In this document: positions 1-3,949 of the stretch, piece after piece | How the letters are laid out: the number at the start of each line of letters is the position of its first letter | Position numbering within the stretch: the first letter of the stretch is position 1 | Origin: Modestobacter sp. | GTDB taxonomy: Bacteria > Actinomycetota > Actinomycetes > Mycobacteriales > Geodermatophilaceae | Assembly (NCBI GenBank): GCA_025965635.1 | Contig: JAOPWO010000059.1 | Coordinates: forward strand, 1 to 5,644 | Reading direction: 5' to 3' | DNA: 5,644 nt | Translations under genes and position numbers: made by a program | Notes under the pieces: model-generated | What the model saw: only the letters and a program-made list of their open reading frames with translations | Databases searched by the model: none | What the model was told of the DNA's origin: nothing

Positions 1-21
1 CAGCGGGACGCCGCCGAGTAG
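1..21 (+). CDS. C-terminal end of a rightward gene, cut by window edge
   Basis: In frame 1 the first bases read Gln-Arg-Asp-Ala-Ala-Glu followed by a TAG stop. The codons end in G or C, as in the other genes here. The stop is followed at once by a motif that also follows the stop of the facing gene, and then by a strong hairpin, which fits the end of a real transcription unit. Six residues are too few to identify a family. From memory, the DUF5130 gene of mycobacteria lies convergent to pepN (aminopeptidase N), so pepN is a reasonable guess, but nothing in these bases proves it. Confidence 0.45.
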   Translation, partial: QRDAAE

Positions 22-34
22 AAGGACCCCGTCC
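20..34 (+). repeat. 15-nt post-stop repeat, rightward copy
   Basis: The sequence AGAAGGACCCCGTCC starts on the last two bases of the TAG stop of the left-hand gene. An exact inverted copy lies at 188-202, where it follows the stop of the DUF5130 gene on the other strand. Both convergent genes therefore end with the same motif in the same relation to their own stop codon. The bases that follow (27-38, CCCCGTCCCGGG) recur on the + strand at 148-159. This could be one arm of a dispersed 3'-end repeat or part of a bidirectional terminator. Its function is inferred from position only. Confidence 0.6.
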
Positions 35-43
35 CGGGCCGAG

Positions 44-88
44 CAGGACGAGGGCCCCGCACCCACCGGGTGCGGGGCCCTCGTCCTG
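44..88. terminator. Perfect 21-bp hairpin between convergent genes, probable bidirectional terminator
   Basis: Bases 44-64 are the exact reverse complement of 68-88, separated by a 3-nt loop (ACC, 65-67). The stem has 21 pairs with no mismatch and is mostly G-C, so it would fold very stably in RNA from either strand. No run of T follows on either side, so it is not a classical intrinsic terminator. Hairpins without a U-tract between convergent genes are common in actinomycetes and are usually read as terminators or 3'-end protectors. It lies 23 nt after the left-hand stop and 116 nt beyond the DUF5130 stop, so it is closely placed for the rightward gene only. Confidence 0.75.
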
Positions 89-187
89 TCTGCGGTGGTG
101 CGCCTCGTGGCCCGCCCCGGGGGCCCCTGCAGGGTCCCGCCGCAAGGCCCCGTCCCGGGTCCCGCCCGAGCTTGCGAGGGATGGGGA
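89..187. other. Structured intergenic remainder between the hairpin and the DUF5130 repeat copy
   Basis: I see no coding region here. The stretch contains several small palindromes: CCCTGCAGGG at 125-134 and CCCGGGTCCC-like runs near 154-163. CGCAAG at 141-146 pairs with CTTGCG at 171-176. CCCCGTCC at 148-155 is complementary to GGACGGGG at 188-195, so in the leftward transcript the repeat after the DUF5130 stop can pair with this segment as a larger stem around an internal 32-nt loop. The region therefore looks like a folded 3' untranslated element rather than neutral spacer. Confidence 0.45.
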
Positions 188-202
188 GGACGGGGTCCTT
201 CT
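188..202 (-). repeat. 15-nt post-stop repeat, leftward copy
   Basis: This is the exact inverted partner of 20-34. Read on the minus strand it gives AGAAGGACCCCGTCC starting one base after the TAG stop of the DUF5130 gene. Together the two copies bracket the whole convergent intergenic region and could pair with each other around the 44-88 hairpin. The minus-strand copy is followed by a longer structured segment, while the plus-strand copy runs into CGGGCC directly, as if it were a shortened version. Confidence 0.6.
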
Positions 203-203
203 G

Positions 204-650
204 CTAGCGGTGGCGGTTGGAGGGGTGCCCGGCGGCGTCGGAGAGCTGACGCAGGCCGTTGATGATGGCCCCGACCAGGTCGCCGGAACCGAGCCGGCCG
301 GTCATCGACAGCACGGCGAGCGCGCAGGCGCGGTCGGGCAGCCGGCGGGCCGCTGCGGCACCGGTGACGATCTCCAGCACCCGCTGCTCCGGGGAGAGGG
401 CGACCAGCACGCTGTTGCTGGTGTCCGCGCCGGACCGGGCGTGCAGCTGCTCGGCGGTGGTGCGGGTGTCCGAGCCCAGGTCACCCACGTAGAGCGTGAT
501 GAACAGGCCGGTCTCCCGGGACGCCATGGTCAGCGCCTCGTCGATGCGGGCCAGGTCACGGAACGCGAAGGGCCCGGTGTGCGTCTCGTCGGTGACCGAC
601 CCGAGGCTCTCCCGGGTGGAGGTGTCGCCGTCGGTGTTCTGCTGCGCCAT
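204..650 (-). CDS. DUF5130 family protein
   Basis: This encodes 148 residues of the actinobacterial DUF5130 family, whose biochemical role I do not know. The family pattern is clear: an ARIDEAL helix near residues 34-40, a YVGDLGSDTR segment at 54-63, the AEQLHA helix at 66-71, a VLVALSPEQRVLEIVTG strand pair at 81-97, and a C-terminal PDRAC motif at 105-109 followed by helices. The layout resembles TPM-type alpha/beta proteins. There is no signal peptide or membrane segment, so it is probably cytoplasmic. I chose the ATG at 650 because GGAGGG lies 9 nt upstream and because the 19 codons above it contain three A/T-ending codons while those below contain almost none. The in-frame ATG at 707 (167 residues) is the alternative; it lies 7 nt after the upstream stop with only a weak GGTGA before it. 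The gene is probably co-transcribed with the CtaJ-like gene. Confidence 0.85.
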   Translation of the reverse strand: MAQQNTDGDTSTRESLGSVTDETHTGPFAFRDLARIDEALTMASRETGLFITLYVGDLGSDTRTTAEQLHARSGADTSNSVLVALSPEQRVLEIVTGAAAARRLPDRACALAVLSMTGRLGSGDLVGAIINGLRQLSDAAGHPSNRHR

Positions 651-659
651 CAGGGCCGT

Positions 660-665
660 CCCTCC
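660..665 (-). promoter_or_regulatory. Ribosome binding site that favours the internal start of the DUF5130 gene
   Basis: On the minus strand the bases read GGAGGG, followed by a 9-nt spacer and the ATG at 650. This is a much better Shine-Dalgarno match than the GGTGA before the upstream ATG at 707. It supports a shorter protein than the longest open frame would give. Confidence 0.5.
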
Positions 666-714
666 GCGGGGAGCGTCGTCGTGGGTGGTGCTCGCTGCGG
701 TGCTCATCGCCGGG

Positions 715-1047
715 TCACCAGGTCCCGCGGGCGCCGCCGGCGGCGGTCCGCCGCGGGGTGGCCGCCTCGTGCGGGTCCTCGCCGATGGTCAGGGCCGCAG
801 CCGTCGCGCCCGGGCCGGGGTGGCCGTGCGCCGCGCCGTCGCCGTGGTCGTCACCGTGTCCACCACCGTGGACACCGCTGGCCTCGGGGTGCGGCTCGTA
901 CCAGACCGGCTCGTGCTCCCACGGCTGGCCGGGCCGGTAGCGGGTCTTCTCCTTGCCCCTGCCGGGGATGAGCGTCAGCGCGGCGAAGACCAGGAAGAAC
1001 GCCAGCGGGATGACGCCGTAGATGAGCACGGTCTCGATCACGGACAT
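715..1047 (-). CDS. ctaJ: Small CtaJ-like membrane protein, putative aa3-type cytochrome oxidase accessory subunit
   Basis: The product has 110 residues. Residues 4-28 form one hydrophobic helix (VIETVLIYGVIP then LAFFLVFAALTL), probably a membrane anchor. A basic patch follows, then the motif YRPGQPW-x4-PVW at 38-49, which I recognise from actinobacterial CtaJ, an accessory subunit found in the bc1-aa3 respiratory supercomplex of mycobacteria. Residues 53-76 are rich in His, Gly and Asp with six histidines, and the chain ends in GGARGTW. The His-rich stretch looks like a lineage addition and might bind metal, which is inference. A TAGATT box sits 6 nt before the ATG, with no good Shine-Dalgarno site, so the mRNA may be leaderless. 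The DUF5130 gene follows closely. The family call rests on the helix, the motif and the neighbours. Confidence 0.65.
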   Translation of the reverse strand: MSVIETVLIYGVIPLAFFLVFAALTLIPGRGKEKTRYRPGQPWEHEPVWYEPHPEASGVHGGGHGDDHGDGAAHGHPGPGATAAALTIGEDPHEAATPRRTAAGGARGTW

Positions 1048-1053
1048 GCGCGC

Positions 1054-1059
1054 AATCTA
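1054..1059 (-). promoter_or_regulatory. Candidate -10 box of a leaderless promoter for the ctaJ-like gene
   Basis: On the minus strand the bases read TAGATT, which fits the actinobacterial TANNNT -10 consensus, followed by GCGCGC and then the ATG. Transcription starting about 7 nt after the box would begin at the start codon itself. I see no convincing -35 element upstream. The spacer also holds a 7-bp inverted repeat (1063-1069 with 1076-1082) between the amidase stop and this box, which could slow read-through from the amidase gene. Confidence 0.5.
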
Positions 1060-1092
1060 CCGGGGCCGGCGATCACCGGCCCGCGCAGCCGG

Positions 1093-2559
1093 TCACCAGC
1101 ACGGCGGGTGCCGGTGCGCCCAGGGCCGGGCCTCCTCCAGCTGCGCGGACAGGCTGATCAGGGTGGCCTCGTCCGCCGGCCGGCCGGCGAGCATGGTGCC
1201 CACCGGCAGCCCGTCGGCGGTCCACCACAGCGGCACGCTGACCGCGGGCTGGCCGGTCACGTTGTAGACGGCCGGATAGGCGGCGTACCGCTTCTGCCGT
1301 TCGAAGTCCGCCGCCGCGTCGCCGTCGGCGTCGAACCACCCCAGCGGGCGCGGCGGCAGGGCGCACACCGGGGCGAGCAGCACGTCGTACCTGCTGGTCG
1401 ACCGGACGAAGCGCCGGGCGAACAGCCGCAGCGTGAACATGGCCTCCATCGCGTCCTTCGCGGTGAGCGCCAGCCCGCGGTCCCGCATCCACCGGGTCAG
1501 CGGCCGCAGCCGGGCCACGGCGGCCGCGGGGACGGGCAGCGTGGTGGCCGAGAGCGCCCAGACCACCTCGAACGCGTCGAACACCCCGGGGGTGAGCGGC
1601 GGCCCGGGCAGGTCCTCGACGTCGTGCCCGAGGGAGGCCAGCAGCGCTGAGGCGTCCTCGAAGGCCGCGCGCACCTCCGGGTCCACCTCCGCCCCGGGCA
1701 TGCCCGAGTCGAGGTACCGGCCCACCCGCAGCCGCCCCGGCGGCCGGTCGGCCGCGCCGAGGAACGTCTCGCCAGGTGGCAGTGGCGGCGCCCAGAAGGG
1801 GTCGCCGGTCACCGGCCCGGCCATCGCGTCGAGCAGGGCGGCGGCGTCGCGCACGGTCCGGGCCAACGGCCCCTGCACCCCCAGCGCGGTGACCTCGGAG
1901 CCGTACGGCCCGTTGCTGACCCGGCCGCGACCGGGCTTGATCCCGAACAGCCCGGTCACCCCGGCCGGGATGCGGATCGATCCCCCGCCGTCCGAGCCCT
2001 GCGCCACGGGCACCAGCCCGGCGGCCACGGCTGCGGCGGCCCCACCGCTCGACCCACCGGCGGACAGCCGCAGGTCCCACGGGTTGCGGGCCGGCCCGGC
2101 GACGTCGTTGTCGGTGTAGCAGGGGAAGCCGAACTCGGGTGTGTTGGTCTTGCCCAGACTGATCGTCCCGGCCGCGGCGAGGGCGGTGACCACGGCGTCG
2201 TCCACGTCGGGGACGAACCCGGCCAGCGCCAGCGAGCCGAACGTCGTCCGGACGCCGGCGGTGTTGTTCAGGTCCTTGATCGCCGTCGGGACGCCGTGCA
2301 GCGGAGGGAGGGCGCCGCCGTCGAGGACCGCGCGGTCGGCCCGCGCCGCGGCGGCGAGGGCCCGCTCGGGCGTCACCGTGACGAACGCGCCGAGCCCGGC
2401 GTCGAGGGCCCCCACCCGGGCCAGCGCGTGATCGACGAGCTCGGTGGGGCTCACCTCCCGCGCACGGACGGCGGCCGCCTGCTCCAGCGCCGTCAGGTCG
2501 TGCAGCTGCGTCCCGGTAGCGGGACCGGCCTTCCGGTTCCCCCGCGGAGCAGTGTTCAC
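1093..2559 (-). CDS. Amidase signature (AS) family hydrolase
   Basis: This encodes 488 residues from the GTG at 2559, a normal length for AS-family amidases, which hydrolyse carboxamides to acid and ammonia in the cytoplasm. The Ser-cisSer-Lys triad is complete. Counted from this start, the lysine is K95 in the HGVPTAIKDLNN segment, the cis-serine is S170 or S171 in GGSSGG, and the nucleophile is S194 in GSDGGGSIRIPA. GIKPGRGRVSN follows as usual, and the C-terminal part carries TGQPAVSVPLWW and a GLPVG motif. The substrate cannot be read from the sequence. GatA is unlikely because no gatB or gatC is adjacent. I preferred GTG 2559 because TAGCGT lies 7 nt upstream (leaderless pattern) and the conserved LHDLTALEQ start follows soon after. 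The ATG at 2589 has GGAGG 11 nt upstream and remains possible. The frame opens as far as 2670, but that part lies antisense to the kynureninase remnant. Confidence 0.92.
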   Translation of the reverse strand: MNTAPRGNRKAGPATGTQLHDLTALEQAAAVRAREVSPTELVDHALARVGALDAGLGAFVTVTPERALAAAARADRAVLDGGALPPLHGVPTAIKDLNNTAGVRTTFGSLALAGFVPDVDDAVVTALAAAGTISLGKTNTPEFGFPCYTDNDVAGPARNPWDLRLSAGGSSGGAAAAVAAGLVPVAQGSDGGGSIRIPAGVTGLFGIKPGRGRVSNGPYGSEVTALGVQGPLARTVRDAAALLDAMAGPVTGDPFWAPPLPPGETFLGAADRPPGRLRVGRYLDSGMPGAEVDPEVRAAFEDASALLASLGHDVEDLPGPPLTPGVFDAFEVVWALSATTLPVPAAAVARLRPLTRWMRDRGLALTAKDAMEAMFTLRLFARRFVRSTSRYDVLLAPVCALPPRPLGWFDADGDAAADFERQKRYAAYPAVYNVTGQPAVSVPLWWTADGLPVGTMLAGRPADEATLISLSAQLEEARPWAHRHPPCW

Positions 2560-2566
2560 GGCTGGG

Positions 2567-2572
2567 ACGCTA
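2567..2572 (-). promoter_or_regulatory. Candidate -10 box of a leaderless promoter for the amidase gene
   Basis: The minus strand reads TAGCGT, then seven bases, then the GTG at 2559. The spacing is that expected when transcription begins on the start codon. Any -35 element would fall near 2590-2596, inside the first codons of the kynureninase remnant on the other strand. I do not see a TTGAC-like sequence there, so the promoter is supported by the -10 box and spacing only. Confidence 0.5.
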
Positions 2573-2587
2573 GCTCGCTGGGAGAGC

Positions 2588-3221
2588 ATGGCACCGTCGA
2601 CCTCCCCCCGAGCCGCGGCCGCTGCCTGCGACGACGCCCATCCGCTGGCGGGCTTCCGGGCCCGCTCCACCGGGACCGGCGACGACGGTCCGGACCGGCT
2701 GCTGGCCGCGGCGCTCGACGAGCAGGGGGCCTACCGCTCTCCGGCGCGCTGGCCGACTTGGCGGCGGTGACCCGGCCGGCCCGCGGGGCAGGGTGCGCTG
2801 CTCCGGTGGGACCTCAGCCACGCCGCCGGCGCGGTGCTGGCGAATCCACGCGGCCGGCGCGAGCAACGGCGGCAGCCGATCTGGGGCTGGTCCGGCCAGC
2901 GGGACCGGTTCGCGCTGGCTGCCGCGTACGACCCGGCGGACGGCGTGGACCGGTTCGCGCGGTGGGCACGCCCCCGGTGCTGGCCATGGCCGCGGTGGCG
3001 GTCGGCGCCCGGCTGGTCACCGAGGCAGGCATCGGCCGGCTGGCCGCCGAGGACAGGCGCTGAGCGGCCTGCTCGTGGCGCCGGCCGACGCGTGGCTGAG
3101 CGGGCACGGAGCGGCCGCCGCGTCCCCGCGGTTCGTCGACGTGCGGGACGCCATGGACCGGCCGCGCACCGTGCTCGCCGAGGCGGGCGCACCGGTCCGG
3201 GGCAGGAGGTCCTCCCGCTAA
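2588..3221 (+). pseudogene. kynU: Decayed kynureninase (kynU) remnant
   Basis: Kynureninase is a PLP enzyme that splits kynurenine or 3-hydroxykynurenine into anthranilate-type products and alanine; intact proteins have about 400-420 residues. Here its pieces survive in order but in changing frames, about 200 codons in all. 2588-2740 gives an N-terminus with DDAHPLAGFRARS and, much later in the family order, AYRS. 2743-2793 gives GALADLAAVTRPARGAG. 2795-2959 gives WDLSHAAGAV, then PIWGWSGQRDRFAL and AYDPADGVDRF. 2962-3060 gives VGTPPVLAMAAVAVGARLV and EAGIGRLAAE. 3066-3191 gives LLVAPADAWLSGHG, ASPRFVDVRDAMDR and RTVLAEAGA. Lost parts include the YLDGNSLG region and everything up to AYRS, the TYKYLNGGPG segment with the PLP lysine, and the part between ASPR and FVDV. 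Stops occur at 2768 in the first frame and 3061 in the fourth. Base composition is still like the host genes, so it was probably a resident gene. It cannot make a working enzyme. Confidence 0.85.
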
Positions 3222-3826
3222 GCGCTGACGGACTCGGTCATGCCCAGCCAGGTGTACCACCGCGGGTCGACGGTCCGGTGCCCGAGCAGCCGCCAGGCGG
3301 CGCCGCTGGGCGCGCCCGGCTGGTTCGGCAGCGACCAACCGATCTCGGCGAGGAAGCGGTCGGCCTTGGCGTGGTTGCAGCGCCGGCAGGCGGCGACGAC
3401 GTTGTCCCAGGTGTGCGTGCCACCGCGGCTGCGCGGCACGACGTGGTCGATGCTGGTCGCCGAACCGCCGCAGTAGACGCAGGTCTGCCCGTCGCGGGTG
3501 AACACCGCCCGCCGGGACAGCGGCACCTGCACCGGGTAGGGCACCCGCACGTACCGGGTCAGCCGTACGACGATGGGCACCGGCAGGGTGACCCGTTCGG
3601 CGTGCACCTCGTCGTCGGTGACGTCGACGGCCTCGGCCTTCGCACCGAGCACGAGCACGATCGCCCGGCGGCTGGAGACCACGCACAACGGCTCGTAGGT
3701 GGCGTTGAGGAGCAGGGTCGCGCCGGTGGTCACGGCGGCCGGGGCAGGCGCGCGCGGACCGGCGTGGGGGTCGTGGCGCGAGCCCGGATGGCCCGTCGTC
3801 GACGACCCGAGTCTGGTGATCGACAC
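3218..3826 (-). CDS. HNH endonuclease domain protein
   Basis: The product has 202 residues from the GTG at 3826. The HNH nuclease domain lies near residues 103-157: a zinc-binding CVYC pair (C116, C119), IDHVVPRSRGG with the catalytic-type D127-H128, W140-D141-N142, then CRRC (C147, C150) and N151-H152-A-K154. Ahead of it, residues 32-95 form a strand-rich domain (LLLNATYEPLCVVS, then AIVLVLGAKAEAV and LTRYVRVPY) typical of the common single-copy actinobacterial HNH proteins. The C-terminus carries WSLPNQPG and PRWYTWLG. There is no toxin or restriction partner, so a housekeeping DNA role is more likely than defence, but the substrate is unknown. The start is well fixed: GGAGG lies 6 nt upstream, and the sequence above it reads as non-coding. 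Its TAG stop overlaps the TAA of the kynureninase remnant. Confidence 0.92.
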   Translation of the reverse strand: MSITRLGSSTTGHPGSRHDPHAGPRAPAPAAVTTGATLLLNATYEPLCVVSSRRAIVLVLGAKAEAVDVTDDEVHAERVTLPVPIVVRLTRYVRVPYPVQVPLSRRAVFTRDGQTCVYCGGSATSIDHVVPRSRGGTHTWDNVVAACRRCNHAKADRFLAEIGWSLPNQPGAPSGAAWRLLGHRTVDPRWYTWLGMTESVSA

Positions 3827-3832
3827 GGGACA

Positions 3833-3837
3833 CCTCC
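3833..3837 (-). promoter_or_regulatory. Ribosome binding site that sets the GTG start of the HNH gene
   Basis: The minus strand reads GGAGG with a 6-nt spacer before the GTG at 3826. The open frame continues to an ATG at 3997, but that would run past the promoter and start of the divergent peptidase gene. This site is the best evidence for the shorter protein. Confidence 0.75.
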
Positions 3838-3937
3838 GAGTGCCCGGGGCCGCCTGGTGGCTCCAAGTACCCGCGGGCAGCCCCATCCTGCACTGGAACG
3901 CCACCTCGCGGCACGGCGAATCGTCAGACGCCCTGGT

Positions 3938-3943
3938 TACGGT
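3938..3943 (+). promoter_or_regulatory. Candidate -10 box of a leaderless promoter for the prolyl oligopeptidase gene
   Basis: The bases read TACGGT, followed by six bases and the GTG at 3950. This is the same arrangement as at the amidase and ctaJ-like genes. There is no purine-rich Shine-Dalgarno site in front of the GTG, which also points to a leaderless mRNA. The -35 region is not recognisable. Confidence 0.5.
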
Positions 3944-3949
3944 CGGTCC

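Larger units (their letters stand above)
3827..3949. promoter_or_regulatory. Divergent promoter region between the HNH and peptidase genes
   Basis: These 123 bases separate two genes that point away from each other, so both promoters should lie here. The peptidase side has a clear -10-like box at 3938-3943. On the HNH side the Shine-Dalgarno site is plain, but I could not find a convincing -10 and -35 pair; CAGGAT near 3892-3897 on the minus strand is only a weak candidate. I see no operator palindrome. Confidence 0.55.

Noticed and set aside
210..971. Plus-strand open frame of 253 codons
   Set aside because: It is antisense to the DUF5130 and CtaJ-like genes, both of which show recognisable motifs. 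The frame itself has none.
496..1650. Plus-strand open frame of 384 codons
   Set aside because: It crosses the DUF5130, CtaJ-like and amidase genes in antisense and has the Arg/Gly/Pro-rich look of a shadow frame.
1073..2080. Second minus-strand open frame inside the amidase
   Set aside because: It overlaps the amidase in another frame and is almost pure Arg, Gly and Ala. The amidase frame carries the full catalytic triad.
2560..2670. Upstream extension of the amidase to the ATG at 2670
   Set aside because: The added residues are low-complexity and lie antisense to the kynureninase N-terminal remnant. Better-supported starts lie at 2559 and 2589.
2793..3221. A small separate rightward protein of 142 residues
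   Set aside because: Only its last third matches anything, and that is the kynureninase C-terminus. The earlier part is out of frame with the kynureninase pieces, so it is a fragment of the pseudogene.
3218..3826. HNH gene as part of a defence or restriction system
   Set aside because: No methylase, toxin, antitoxin, helicase or other defence gene is nearby, and the domain layout fits the common stand-alone actinobacterial HNH proteins.
2814..3914. Minus-strand open frame of 366 codons over the HNH gene and kynU remnant
   Set aside because: It overlaps the HNH gene in the wrong frame and has Arg/Pro-rich shadow composition.
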